NCBI RefSeq assembly: GCF_003258705.1
Contig: NZ_CP029480.1
Span: 3,534,001 to 3,598,000, forward strand
Source: Arcticibacterium luteifluviistationis
GTDB lineage: Bacteria > Bacteroidota > Bacteroidia > Cytophagales > Spirosomataceae
Reading direction: 5' to 3'
DNA: 64,000 nt
Part shown: piece by piece, positions 55,005 to 64,000 of the stretch
Numbering within the stretch: the stretch's first letter is position 1
How the letters are laid out: each line of letters opens with the position of its first letter
Notes under the pieces: generated by a model
The model's input: only the letters and a program-made list of their open reading frames with translations
The model's database searches: none
What the model was told of the DNA's origin: nothing
Translations under genes and position numbers: made by a program

Positions 55005-56453
55005 TTATTTAAAAACTCCATCATAATCACTACCCATATAAGCACCCCATTTTATCGGTTTTAAAATGGGGAATGTAGTTTTGAGGCAATTCACCCTTAA
55101 ACCATCAAAGGTATAGGTATGATACTGATTAATGCCATGGCAATAAACGATATCTAAATAACCATCACCTTCCAAATCTCCTACCCAAGGCGTGGAAGAC
55201 ACATTATGCCCTGGCAGGCCTTCTACCATGGATAAGGCTTCCTTTCTGGTAAACTCAACAGCATAAAGTGTGGTAAAAAAGCTTTTTCTGTGAAGGCTAT
55301 CTAACACTTGATAATCCACACTCAGGATCACCTCATCAATTCCGTCACCAGTCAAATCTACAACCACAGGGCTTGAGGTTTGATAATAACCAAGAGAGTC
55401 TAAATATTCAATTTCGCCATTAACCCCATTAACCATTGCCTGCTTAGTCCATGATAAATTAGGCCAAACACCTTGAGCGAATGAAACAAAAAAGTCAGGA
55501 ATGTTATCTTCATTGAATTTGCCAACCGCCATAGAACCATAAGACTCAGTGTTGGCTATTTCCATTTGCCAAAGGCTTTTATACGTTTTACCATCAAAAG
55601 CTAATAGTCTACCATCTACAGAACTAGCCACAATGTCTTTTTCGCCATCTAGATTTAAATCTACCCAAACAGGTGGGGCTATAAAACCTTTTTCTCCGCC
55701 ATCAGCTAGCTTGACAGAAGTACTTAGGTCTCCATTCATAACCATTCCTAAATTGCCTACAAACAGTCCACCTGGTGTAGTTTCTCCTCCCGTACCATAA
55801 ATAATTTTTGAAAATAATGGCTCTCGCTCATTCTTATCTACCGCTACCGACATATAAATTTCATGCTTATCAGGCATGCTGGCGTCAGCTATTAAATCAC
55901 CCGTTTTTGAAGAAATAATACATAGTCTTCCTTCGGTTCGGTTTGGGTCATGTGGTGCTACCCAAATATCCCCTCCATTTGAAATCAATAAATCTGGAAT
56001 CCCATCTTCATCAACATCATGAATAAATTGAGGATTATAAAAGTTAAACCATCGTTTGTTTCCCCCCTCAGAATAAGCCAAGGTATCAAAAGCCCAGAAA
56101 ACCTCTCCGGTTTTACCATTTATGGCTTTTAACTCCGAAGAACGCCCTCCTAAGAATACGTCTTCCACACCATCCTCATTAATATCTAATAGTCCTGCAG
56201 AAACAAAAATTTGGTCTGAGGCAGGTACTCGCCAAAGTAGGCTACCGTCTTTTCCATCTATAGCCACCATAGCAGAATCGCAGGCTTGAAACTCAAGCCT
56301 GCCCGCACCTATAATTATATCTTTGGTACCATCACCATTTAAATCTGAAACTCTTGGAGACGAGAAAGTACCTACAGTAGGCAAAACGGTTGTCCAAGAT
56401 TCTTGTGAAAAAACCTGAATCGAAATCAGCACTAAAAAAACTATCTTCCTCAT
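55005..56453 (-). CDS. FG-GAP/PQQ-like beta-propeller protein (B', paralogue of 53100-54587)
   Basis: The 482-residue protein has a signal peptide (MRKIVFLVLISIQVFSQ) but no lipobox, unlike B. The blades follow the same order: SDLNGDGTKDIIIGAG, AIDGKDGSLLWRV, DINEDGVEDVFLGG, AINGKTGEVFWAF and the C-terminal KWGAYMGSDYDGVF. By eye it is roughly 40 percent identical to B. It overlaps the sulfatase stop by 4 bp (ATGA), so the two are translationally coupled, which suggests a shared task. Confidence 0.82.
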   Translation of the reverse strand: MRKIVFLVLISIQVFSQESWTTVLPTVGTFSSPRVSDLNGDGTKDIIIGAGRLEFQACDSAMVAIDGKDGSLLWRVPASDQIFVSAGLLDINEDGVEDVFLGGRSSELKAINGKTGEVFWAFDTLAYSEGGNKRWFNFYNPQFIHDVDEDGIPDLLISNGGDIWVAPHDPNRTEGRLCIISSKTGDLIADASMPDKHEIYMSVAVDKNEREPLFSKIIYGTGGETTPGGLFVGNLGMVMNGDLSTSVKLADGGEKGFIAPPVWVDLNLDGEKDIVASSVDGRLLAFDGKTYKSLWQMEIANTESYGSMAVGKFNEDNIPDFFVSFAQGVWPNLSWTKQAMVNGVNGEIEYLDSLGYYQTSSPVVVDLTGDGIDEVILSVDYQVLDSLHRKSFFTTLYAVEFTRKEALSMVEGLPGHNVSSTPWVGDLEGDGYLDIVYCHGINQYHTYTFDGLRVNCLKTTFPILKPIKWGAYMGSDYDGVFK

Positions 56454-57961
56454 TTACTCATCCAATCCGTACCTGGCCAATTCTCACTTTTTACATAAGC
56501 TTGCTTTTCCCCTGGCGTACTCCTTCCTTCTAAAATATATTTCTCCATTAACAATCGGAGTTCTTCTGCTTTCTCAGGATTGCTTTCTACCATGTTTTCA
56601 GTCTCCTTATCATCCGTTTTTATATTATATAATTGAAAAGGATGCGTTGCGTTTTTTATTCTTAAATCATTCTCTTCCGTTTTCCAGCCACCGCTGCCTT
56701 TTGTCAAAATAAGCTTCCAATCACCTTTTCTTATCGCAAAAGAACCATCCATAGCATGATGTACAGTAGCCTCTCTAAAGTCTCCCTCAAAAGGAACTTC
56801 ACTCAAAAGCGGCGACAAATCATAACTATCTTCAGCAGTATCATCTGCCAAATCTATATTCAAAATAGCGGCACAAGTAGCCATAAAATCTGTCAAACAA
56901 ATAGTTGACTTTGACAGCGAACCTGGTGCTATCTGATTAGCCCACCTCGCTATAAAAGGTATCCTGTGTCCACCTTCATATGCCTCGGCTTTGTAGCCAC
57001 GGTATTGCATGCTTGAAAAGTGACCTTTGGCTTCCATATCTTTAACACCAGCAAGAGGAGCACAGCCATTGTCAGAGGTAAAGATTATTAACGTATTCTC
57101 GTCCAAGCCATTGGCTTTAAGAGCCGCCGTAACATTTCCTACTACCTCATCTACCATCATCACAAAATCACCATACTCGCTAAACTCACTTTTACCTTTG
57201 TGCTTAGCATCTGGTATAATTGGCGTATGTGGAGCCGCCAATGGCAAGTATAAAAAAAACGGTTCATCTTTATTTTCATTGATGTAATCTACCGCTCTAG
57301 ACGAAAAGTTTGAAAGCACCTTTTCATGCGAAAAATCAGAACCTGTAGGTCCTAAACGCCACCAGCCATATTTACTTTTATTTTCTGTTTCTCTATCTGG
57401 CTGAGCCGTTACTTCATCATTTTCAAGATAAACGTATGGAGGAATATCTAGTGACGCTGGAATCACATAGGAATAATCAAAACCATAATCATTCGGGCTA
57501 TTACGCACCTTTTGAGTAAAATCTACAGGCCATTTACTTGAGCTATCCACAGCCCAGTTTAAACCTAAATGCCACTTCCCAATACAGGCCGTTTTGTAAC
57601 CATTTGTTTGAAACATGTCCGCTACAGTTACTCTATTTGGCTCTATTATAGACGAATCATAACTCCAAGTCACCCCTTTTTTCATAACTCCTCGCCAGCT
57701 ATACCTACCTGTTAAAATACCATAACGCGTTGGTGTACAAACAGCAGAACCAGAATGAGCATCCGTAAAACGCATCCCTTCTTGACTCAATTTATCAATA
57801 TTCGGCGTTTGAAACTTTGCTTCTGGATTATAGCAAGAGACATCACCTATCCCCAAGTCATCTGCCAAGATATATACAACATTAGGCTTTCTGTCTTCTT
57901 TACAAGAAACCGTCACCACACCAATAAATAGAAGCACTACCCAAAAATACCTTTTACACAT
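56450..57961 (-). CDS. sulfatase of the arylsulfatase family (lipoprotein)
   Basis: The 503-residue protein has a lipoprotein signal with lipobox VSC (Cys20). It has the metal site Asp34-Asp35 in ILADDLG and the formylglycine motif C-T-P-T-R with Cys75. This Cys would be oxidised to formylglycine by a sulfatase-maturating enzyme (not in the window). Further marks are GRYSWRG and KWHLG. The enzyme would remove sulfate esters from a glycan or sulfated metabolite in the periplasm or at the surface. It is the first gene of the sulfatase-B'-DUF3995 operon, divergent from the A' gene. Confidence 0.93.
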   Translation of the reverse strand: MCKRYFWVVLLFIGVVTVSCKEDRKPNVVYILADDLGIGDVSCYNPEAKFQTPNIDKLSQEGMRFTDAHSGSAVCTPTRYGILTGRYSWRGVMKKGVTWSYDSSIIEPNRVTVADMFQTNGYKTACIGKWHLGLNWAVDSSSKWPVDFTQKVRNSPNDYGFDYSYVIPASLDIPPYVYLENDEVTAQPDRETENKSKYGWWRLGPTGSDFSHEKVLSNFSSRAVDYINENKDEPFFLYLPLAAPHTPIIPDAKHKGKSEFSEYGDFVMMVDEVVGNVTAALKANGLDENTLIIFTSDNGCAPLAGVKDMEAKGHFSSMQYRGYKAEAYEGGHRIPFIARWANQIAPGSLSKSTICLTDFMATCAAILNIDLADDTAEDSYDLSPLLSEVPFEGDFREATVHHAMDGSFAIRKGDWKLILTKGSGGWKTEENDLRIKNATHPFQLYNIKTDDKETENMVESNPEKAEELRLLMEKYILEGRSTPGEKQAYVKSENWPGTDWMSK

Positions 57962-58025
57962 TTTTTACTTTTTTTAATACTTAAACTACACTTTACTTCA
58001 ACAAAGCTTTCCATTCGCTGTCAAT

Positions 58026-58033
58026 CAAAATTA
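58026..58033 (-). promoter_or_regulatory. -7 element for the sulfatase operon
   Basis: The minus strand reads TAATTTTG, about 65 bp before the ATG at 57961. No TTG lies at the right distance, so this is a weak call. Confidence 0.3.
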
Positions 58034-58059
58034 ACTAAAAAACCTCCACTTTTTTGCAG

Positions 58060-58067
58060 TAAATTTG
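58060..58067 (+). promoter_or_regulatory. -7 element for the A' gene
   Basis: TAAATTTG lies 33 bp before the ATG at 58101, back to back with the -7 of the sulfatase operon 26 bp away. A spaced TTG is missing. It supports the later ATG start. Confidence 0.35.
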
Positions 58068-58100
58068 ATATCCTACTGTTATCAAAAACATAATATTCCG

Positions 58101-61100
58101 ATGCGAGCCATTTTCTTTAGTTTATTCATTAGCGTTCAATTCTTCTCTTGTCAACAAACTGTTGAAAAACAGAAGCTCTTCGAATTAAAGTCAGCAGAAG
58201 AAACCGGCATTGACTTCATCAATGAAGTAAAAGAAACTAAGGAATTTAACATCCACACGTACCGAAACTTCTATAACGGTGGCGGTGTAGCTGTAGGAGA
58301 TATCAATAATGACGGACTACCAGACATCTATTTCACCAGTAATCAGCATGAAAATAAACTATACCTAAACAAAGGGAATTTTCAATTTGAGGACATAACC
58401 TCTACTGCTGGAGTAGGTGGAAAAAAAGAGTGGAGTACTGGGGTAGTAATGGCAGATATAAATGATGATGGTTTCTTGGATATTTATGTTTGTAATTCAG
58501 GAGGTTTAGAGGGTCAAAACAAAGAGAATGAGGTTTTCATCAATAATGGCGATTTAACATTCTCCGAAAAAGGGAAAGTTCTTAACCTTGACAACATTGG
58601 CTACACCACTCATGCTGCTTTTTTTGATTACGACCAAGATGGAGACCTAGATTGTTATATATTAAACAATAGCTTTAAAGACCCTTCAAAAATTGAGCTT
58701 TATAAAAGTATGAGAGACCAGCCAGATGAAGCTGGAGGTGATAGGCTCATGAGAAACGACAATGGTATATTCACCGATGCTTCTGCAGAAGCGGGGATTT
58801 ATAGTAGTGAGATTGGTTTTGGGCTTGGCGTAGCCATTGGTGATTTGAACCAAGACAACCTACCCGATATTTATATTAGCAATGACTTTTGGGAACGTGA
58901 TTACCTCTACCTAAATAATGGCGATGGCACTTTTAACGAAGATTTGACCAACCGAATAAACTACACTTCAGTATCAAGCATGGGGGCAGACATAGCCGAT
59001 ATTAATGGTGATGGTTTTCCTGAAATTTTCACTACAGATATGCTGGCAGGTGATAATTACCGTATAAAATCAATGGTCAATTTTGACCCATTCCATTTGG
59101 AAGATTTAAAGTATAGAGCCAATTATCATTATCAAATGATTCAAAACTGTCTGCATTTAAATGATGGAGATGCTAATTTTCAAGAGATAGCTTTGCTGTC
59201 TGGCGTGGCAGCTACCGACTGGAGTTGGGGGGCCTTACTCTTTGATTTTCAAAATGATGGCACCAAAGACATTTTTGTTGCCAACGGCATCAATAAAGAT
59301 ATTATGTCTGGTGATTTTAGAGATTTCATGAGTAGCTCTGATATTCAAAAAGAGCTGGCTACTTCGCCAGAGACTTTTGATTTTGCGGCCCTGAGCGAGC
59401 AAATACCATCTAATCCACTAAAAAATGTAGCCTATCTCAATCAAGGAAATTTGAAATTTAGTAATGCTACCGATAGTCTTGGCTTGGGCACGCCCTCTTT
59501 CAGCAATGGCTCCGTTTATGCAGATTTGGACAATGACGGTGATTTAGATTTGGTAGTGAATAATGTCAACATGCCGAGCTTCGTCTATCAAAACAATGCC
59601 GAAACGCTATATAAAAACAACTACTTAAAAGTGAGTTTTAAAGGTCCAAAAGGAAACTCAAAAGGATTAGGTGCCAAGGTCACCATCAAAACTCCTACCT
59701 CCATGCAAGTCATGGAAAACTACATGAACAGAGGCTTTGAAAGTAGCATTGAACCTTCTTTGATTTTTGGTTTAGGTAAAGAATCCATAAATGAACTGAA
59801 AGTAGTTTGGCCGGATGGCAAAAGTCAAAAACTAACTAATGTCCAGATAAATCAAACTTTGGAACTGGATTACAGCCAAGCTAACGAATCAATTATTCCG
59901 AAAAACGAGGCACCTGCAAAACCTTGGTTTACAGATATTACGAAAGAAACCATTAGGGGCAATGCCACTCATTTAGAAAACCGTTATAATGATTTTGACC
60001 AAGAAATACTATTGACCAACATGCTTTCGACCGAAGGCCCTAGGCTTATTGTAGGCGATGCAAACAGCGACGGTTTAGATGATTTTATTCTTTTGGGAGC
60101 AAAAGACGACCCAGACAAACTATTTCTTCAAAGTAAAGATGGAAGCTTCAAACCCGGAAATAGCAAGGCCTTTCTAAATGACAAAGCTTTTGAAAGTACT
60201 TGCGGTAGTTTCCTAGACTACGACATGGATGGTGACCTAGATGTGCTTATTGGTGCTGGAGGCAATCAAACAAATGTTGAGAAAATCAATTTTATAGTAA
60301 GACTATACACCAATGACGGCAAGGGTAACTTCACTGTAAGTCCTTCCAAAATCCCACCCGCTATTGGCAACTTTTCTACCCTAGAAGTAAGCGATTATGA
60401 TAAAGACGGTGACCCTGATTTCTTTTTGGGAGCTAGAACCGTCCCTGGAAATTATGGTTTAGGACCAAAGAGTTTCCTTTTTAGAAATGATGCTGGCACA
60501 TGGACCGATGTAGCTACGGACGACTTAGGAAATATCGGCATGGTGACGGATGCTATTTGGGAAGACTGTGACCAAGATGGTGACATGGACTTAATAGTGG
60601 TAGGCGAATGGATGGGTATTCATATTTTCAGGAACAACGGTGGTATCATCTCAATGTCAGAAACAATACCCAACAGCACAGGCTGGTGGACACGTATAGA
60701 GTCTCAAGATTTAGATGGGGATGGCGACATGGATTTCATTCTTGGTAACTGGGGTGAAAACAGCAAATTCAAAGCTTCCACCACAAACCCACTTAGTTTA
60801 TATGTCAATGATTTTGATGATAACGGTAAATCTGAAGCTATTCTAAACTGGACAGCCCCATTAGATACTCAGAGTTTTCCTTTCGCCAGTAAAATGGACA
60901 TTACCATGCAAATGCCTAGCCTTAAAAGAAAGAACTTAAAGTATGACCAGTTTGGTAGAATGAAATACCAAGAACTCTTTGAAACAGATAAAGTCAATAA
61001 AGCCAAAGCCTTCAAAGCTGAAAATCTTAATACTGGAATCTTATGGAATGACGGCGGCAAATTCACTTTCAAAGCTTTGCCTGTTGAAGCTCAAGTCTCT

Positions 61101-61370
61101 CCCGTATTTGGAATTATAGCCAAAGACTTCAATAAAGATGGCAATATTGACATTTGGCTAGGAGGGAACTTTTATGGCTTAAAGCCTCAAGTAGGCCGCC
61201 ATGATGCCAGTAAGGGAGTCTTACTAAAAGGAACAGGAAACCATGGCTTTGAGGCCGTTTCTACCAAAGAATCTGGCATTAGTATAACCGGTCAAGTAAG
61301 AGATGCTTTAAGCTTTGGAGGTAAGATTTTTATTGCTAGGAATAATGCTTCCATGGTAGTTTTTGAATAA
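58101..61370 (+). CDS. CRTAC1-like surface lipoprotein with FG-GAP/VCBS repeats and ASPIC/UnbV domain (A')
   Basis: I choose the ATG at 58101, as it gives the lipoprotein signal MRAIFFSLFISVQFFSC; an earlier TTG frame begins at 58065 inside the -7 box. The 1089-residue protein is clearly homologous to A (49746-52955): the shared openings are GI(D/N)F, YNGGGVA, DINNDGLPDIYF and FFDY(D)xDGDLD. A UnbV segment at about residues 550-600 contains GFESSIEPSLIFGLG and NELKVVWPDGKSQK. A second propeller with at least six DxDxDG loops follows. Each protein may bind calcium and an extracellular ligand. It is convergent with the susD-susC operon. Confidence 0.86.
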   Translation: MRAIFFSLFISVQFFSCQQTVEKQKLFELKSAEETGIDFINEVKETKEFNIHTYRNFYNGGGVAVGDINNDGLPDIYFTSNQHENKLYLNKGNFQFEDITSTAGVGGKKEWSTGVVMADINDDGFLDIYVCNSGGLEGQNKENEVFINNGDLTFSEKGKVLNLDNIGYTTHAAFFDYDQDGDLDCYILNNSFKDPSKIELYKSMRDQPDEAGGDRLMRNDNGIFTDASAEAGIYSSEIGFGLGVAIGDLNQDNLPDIYISNDFWERDYLYLNNGDGTFNEDLTNRINYTSVSSMGADIADINGDGFPEIFTTDMLAGDNYRIKSMVNFDPFHLEDLKYRANYHYQMIQNCLHLNDGDANFQEIALLSGVAATDWSWGALLFDFQNDGTKDIFVANGINKDIMSGDFRDFMSSSDIQKELATSPETFDFAALSEQIPSNPLKNVAYLNQGNLKFSNATDSLGLGTPSFSNGSVYADLDNDGDLDLVVNNVNMPSFVYQNNAETLYKNNYLKVSFKGPKGNSKGLGAKVTIKTPTSMQVMENYMNRGFESSIEPSLIFGLGKESINELKVVWPDGKSQKLTNVQINQTLELDYSQANESIIPKNEAPAKPWFTDITKETIRGNATHLENRYNDFDQEILLTNMLSTEGPRLIVGDANSDGLDDFILLGAKDDPDKLFLQSKDGSFKPGNSKAFLNDKAFESTCGSFLDYDMDGDLDVLIGAGGNQTNVEKINFIVRLYTNDGKGNFTVSPSKIPPAIGNFSTLEVSDYDKDGDPDFFLGARTVPGNYGLGPKSFLFRNDAGTWTDVATDDLGNIGMVTDAIWEDCDQDGDMDLIVVGEWMGIHIFRNNGGIISMSETIPNSTGWWTRIESQDLDGDGDMDFILGNWGENSKFKASTTNPLSLYVNDFDDNGKSEAILNWTAPLDTQSFPFASKMDITMQMPSLKRKNLKYDQFGRMKYQELFETDKVNKAKAFKAENLNTGILWNDGGKFTFKALPVEAQVSPVFGIIAKDFNKDGNIDIWLGGNFYGLKPQVGRHDASKGVLLKGTGNHGFEAVSTKESGISITGQVRDALSFGGKIFIARNNASMVVFE

Positions 61371-61510
61371 ACTCTAATTAAAGTCTTAGCCACCAGAATA
61401 GTTTAGAATCACCGCATCTACACCTAAAAAGCCTTACTGGGGAAGTCACATATACCACCTTGGCTTGATCAAATATCACCCTATTGCATAGTTCATATTT
61501 TACTAAAATG

Positions 61511-61548
61511 TAAAAAAGAAGGAGGTGCTTTTTAAGCACCTCCTTCTA
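61511..61548 (-). terminator. terminator of the right susC-susD operon
   Basis: AGAAGGAGGTGCTT-(3-nt loop)-AAGCACCTCCTTCT is a perfect fourteen-pair stem, followed on the minus strand by six T. It lies 23 bp after the susD stop. Confidence 0.95.
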
Positions 61549-61570
61549 AAAATTATCAAAAATTTACTTA

Positions 61571-63112
61571 TTACTTAACATCCCACCAAACACGTGTAGT
61601 ATACTCATTTGGTAAAGTAGCACCTGATTGAAAATTATCAGGATTGGTAGATAATTCACTATTTGGAATTCTCAATTTACGAGGGATAGTTCCATTAGTA
61701 ATGTTACCCAGATAGTTCACCGGAGTTAACTTAGGGAAACCAGTTCTTTTCCAGTCAGCCCATGCTTCCCACCAGTTGAAGAATTTACTAACCCACATTT
61801 GCTCACCAATTGACTCTAAGCCATTGTAAGGGTTTGCAGCTATATAAGCATCTGCAACCTCATCAGAAACAACAAATGAGGCATCATAAAGATCATACTG
61901 CTGAATAGCAGCCTTTACGCCTTTAGCATAATGCCCTGCCGCATCAGATGCTCCGCCTATTCCTCTTTCAGCAGCTTCTGCAAGTAAAAATTCTACTTCA
62001 GAATAGTTCATGAAAACATAACTCTCATCATCCTCTAATAATAATGGATTAATGACAGAAAACTCTTCCATTGGGTTTGCACCCGTTTTTCCTAAGAAAT
62101 CTTGAAGCGTACCCGTATCAAGTCCATTAGGAAGACCTTTTTGGTTAGCGGCTACGGTATCTACTCCACCAACTCCTCCGCTCAAAATCATTAAACGAGG
62201 ATCGTTTTTAGTCATTAACCAGTTTACTAATGTTGCACTTAATGGAGAAGGCTGTCCACCGTCACCATCAGCAAAAGCTCTAGAAATACCGTTTTGATTA
62301 GTCCACTCACTTGGCCCTAAATCCATATCTACTTTTGTAATATCGGCATTGGAAGTCATCAAGCCACCAGAAATAGCTTGCGTAGCATATTTGGTAGTAG
62401 CAGCGGCGTCTACATTAGAAACACGCATAGCCATTCTTAATAAAAGAGAGTTTCCAAATTTCTTCCATTTAGCAATGTCTCCACCATAATATAAATCTGC
62501 ATTAGCAAAACCAGCATCTGGTGCACTTGCACTTAAAGCAACAGTGGCTTCAGAAACTTCTTTCAAAAGGTCTGCATAAATAGACTCCTGAGAATCAAAC
62601 TTAGGGAAGAATGTCCCCTCAGACTTGCCTTTCATAGCCTCTGAGTAAGGAATATTACCATAATAATCCGTCAAACGCATAAAGTTATACGCCCTCAGAA
62701 TTCTAGAAGCTTGAAGTAAGTTAGCTCTTTGACCAGCCTGAAAACCTTCAGGACCTGTTTGAATTATAACCTCTGTAAGGCTTTGTAAAGGTCCATTGTA
62801 AAGAAAATCCCAAGGTGCAGAATTAACTTCCGCATTGTCAGAGTATTTATCACCTGGGGCAATTCCCCCTCCAACATTCGCAATATGCTGAATAGCATGA
62901 GCAAACATACCCATATTGGTACGCCAGTCAATGTAACGGTTATCGCCACGGTCTCCGCCCGAAGCAGTACCCAGCTGAGCTGACGTAAACAAGAAGTTCA
63001 TGTCGATCTCGTTTATAGCTTGTGGGTTGATATTTAATTTTTCCAAATCATCTTGATTACAACTTGTGTTAATCAAAAGAAGTGAAAAGAAGCTTATTAG
63101 TATTTTTTTCAT
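61571..63112 (-). CDS. SusD/RagB-family surface lipoprotein (SusD-like_2 type)
   Basis: The 513-residue protein has a lipoprotein signal (LLLINTSC, Cys18) followed by NINPQAINEIDMNFLFTSAQ, typical of the SusD-like_2 group. TPR-like helices carry ILRAYNFMRLTDYYGNIPYSEA and EVEFLLAEAAERG. The C-terminus has WWEAWADWKRTGFPKL and ends TRVWWDVK. SusD lids the SusC barrel and binds substrate. The gene starts 20 bp after the susC stop. SusD-like_2 proteins often belong to peptide or non-starch glycan systems; the ligand is unknown. It ends in a perfect terminator. Confidence 0.95.
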   Translation of the reverse strand: MKKILISFFSLLLINTSCNQDDLEKLNINPQAINEIDMNFLFTSAQLGTASGGDRGDNRYIDWRTNMGMFAHAIQHIANVGGGIAPGDKYSDNAEVNSAPWDFLYNGPLQSLTEVIIQTGPEGFQAGQRANLLQASRILRAYNFMRLTDYYGNIPYSEAMKGKSEGTFFPKFDSQESIYADLLKEVSEATVALSASAPDAGFANADLYYGGDIAKWKKFGNSLLLRMAMRVSNVDAAATTKYATQAISGGLMTSNADITKVDMDLGPSEWTNQNGISRAFADGDGGQPSPLSATLVNWLMTKNDPRLMILSGGVGGVDTVAANQKGLPNGLDTGTLQDFLGKTGANPMEEFSVINPLLLEDDESYVFMNYSEVEFLLAEAAERGIGGASDAAGHYAKGVKAAIQQYDLYDASFVVSDEVADAYIAANPYNGLESIGEQMWVSKFFNWWEAWADWKRTGFPKLTPVNYLGNITNGTIPRKLRIPNSELSTNPDNFQSGATLPNEYTTRVWWDVK

Positions 63113-63132
63113 CTTATTTTCAAAATTTTAGA

Positions 63133-64000
63133 TTAATAAGTAATGTTCAAGCTTACTCCGTAAGTTCTAGTGGCAGGAAGAGCAAAATACTCTAGTCCCT
63201 GAGCACCACCAACGGTTGAATAGCTAGATTCTGGATCAATATTAGGAATGTTCTTATGAAGAACAGCCAAATTTCTACCCACAAAAGAAAGACTGATAGC
63301 CTGAAATGGAGTTTTAGATACAACTTCTCTTGATAATTTATAGCCAAGTACCAATTGACGAAGTTTCACAAAACTTGCATCATATATATATGCAGCAGCG
63401 TTTCTTCCGCCTAAATTATTCCAATATGCATTTGCCTGCTGTGGCGTCAATGTCAAATTCAAAGGCTCTCCTTCTTCCGTAACACCTGATACTGTAAGAG
63501 GTGCTTGACCCTCTCTACCTATTAGAGAATTCTGAGAGAATCCCCATTGATCCATAGACTGATTAGTACCTGAATGAATTTCTCCTCCAAACTTAGCATC
63601 AATTAAGAAACTTAAATTGAAGCCTTTATAGGCAAAGTTATTATTAAGACCTCCGGTTAATCTAGCAACAGATTGGCCTATTTCATTATAAACATCGTCT
63701 CTTACAGGAAGACCTTCCGATGTAAATACAGGTTGTCCATTTATCATTTTCTGTGTAATACCTGTAATTACGCCATAAGGCTGACCTACTATGTGCTTAA
63801 TACGCGAAGTTTGCGTTCTAGACTCCTCAAAAGCAAGCTCTGAAGAACCCGGGATTAGACTCACAACCTCATTTTTGTTGGTTGCAAGGTTCAATGAAAT
63901 ATCCCACGAGAAATCATTCTTCCTGATTGGCGTAGCAGTAAATAAGAATTCAAACCCCTTATTTGTCAACTCGCCTACGTTTACCGTAGTAGAATTAAAA
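63133..64000 (-). CDS. SusC/RagA-family TonB-dependent receptor, C-terminal part (truncated by window edge)
   Basis: The frame is open to base 64000, so only the last 289 codons or so are seen. These are barrel strands of a SusC protein: GFEFLFTATPIRKNDFSWDI, LNNNFAYKGFNLSFLIDAKF, ASFVKLRQLVLGYKL, FQAISLSFVGRNLAVL, and the typical close NIDPES.. then LPATRTYGVSLNITY with terminal aromatic Tyr. It is directly followed by its susD partner. The N-terminal plug, promoter and any regulator lie outside the window. Confidence 0.96.
   Translation of the reverse strand, partial: FNSTTVNVGELTNKGFEFLFTATPIRKNDFSWDISLNLATNKNEVVSLIPGSSELAFEESRTQTSRIKHIVGQPYGVITGITQKMINGQPVFTSEGLPVRDDVYNEIGQSVARLTGGLNNNFAYKGFNLSFLIDAKFGGEIHSGTNQSMDQWGFSQNSLIGREGQAPLTVSGVTEEGEPLNLTLTPQQANAYWNNLGGRNAAAYIYDASFVKLRQLVLGYKLSREVVSKTPFQAISLSFVGRNLAVLHKNIPNIDPESSYSTVGGAQGLEYFALPATRTYGVSLNITY

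Noticed and set aside
53100-56453. PQQ-dependent dehydrogenase for genes B and B'
   Set aside because: The blades resemble PQQ repeats but the PQQ-binding residues and catalytic Asp cannot be identified; FG-GAP loops dominate.

Overview
The window looks like chromosome from a low-to-moderate GC member of the Bacteroidota, probably Cytophagales; the rank below phylum is inference. Evidence for the phylum: two SusC/SusD-type outer-membrane systems at the window edges, many surface lipoproteins with FG-GAP/VCBS and ASPIC/UnbV domains, promoters of the TTG-N19/20-TAnnTTTG type rather than -35/-10, few clear Shine-Dalgarno sites, and the tRNA-tuf / trnW-secE-nusG-rplKAJL-rpoBC order.

Layout. 1-702: 5' end of a susC gene (minus strand, running off the left edge) behind a promoter that carries two copies of a LacI-type 16-bp palindrome. 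1.5-4.4 kb (minus): two related small lipoproteins, hemE and a periplasmic thioredoxin. 4.9-7.4 kb (plus): an ECF sigma factor, a membrane-anchored probable anti-sigma partner and an outer-membrane barrel. 7.5-22.3 kb (plus): tRNA-Tyr/Gly/Thr, tuf, an interposed MFS drug exporter, tRNA-Trp, secE, nusG, rplK-rplA-rplJ-rplL, rpoB and rpoC, with several promoters, terminators and structured leaders. A possible unannotated small RNA lies between rpoC and glmM (about 22402-22510).

24-29 kb (minus): a SnoaL-like lipoprotein, a mannose-6-phosphate-isomerase-type cupin, a GH106-like glycosidase, an AlkD-like protein and a small conserved protein. 29-31 kb (plus): two tandem MscS channels. 31-41 kb (minus): carbohydrate genes (GH32, acetylxylan-esterase-like hydrolase, GH3, FHS sugar permease) mixed with a MORN-repeat protein, an RraB-like/TPR protein, a GNAT and a GyrI-like protein, then a divergent AraC regulator. 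At 32541-32726 two gene tails are fused head to tail; this is best read as the surviving junction of an old tandem duplication.

42.5-49.6 kb (minus): a complete YbhGFSR-type ABC-2 efflux set (TetR, TolC-like, HlyD-like, two ATPases, two permeases) with a palindrome just after the predicted tetR transcription start. 49.7-61.4 kb: a mirror-image locus in which two related gene pairs (CRTAC1-like UnbV lipoprotein and short FG-GAP/PQQ-like propeller) face each other in opposite order around a DUF3995 protein and a sulfatase. 61.6-64 kb (minus): susD and the 3' end of a second susC. Together, 49.7-64 kb suggests a surface system for capturing and processing a sulfated ligand, which I infer from content and order only. 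No CRISPR array, phage, insertion sequence or rRNA was seen.
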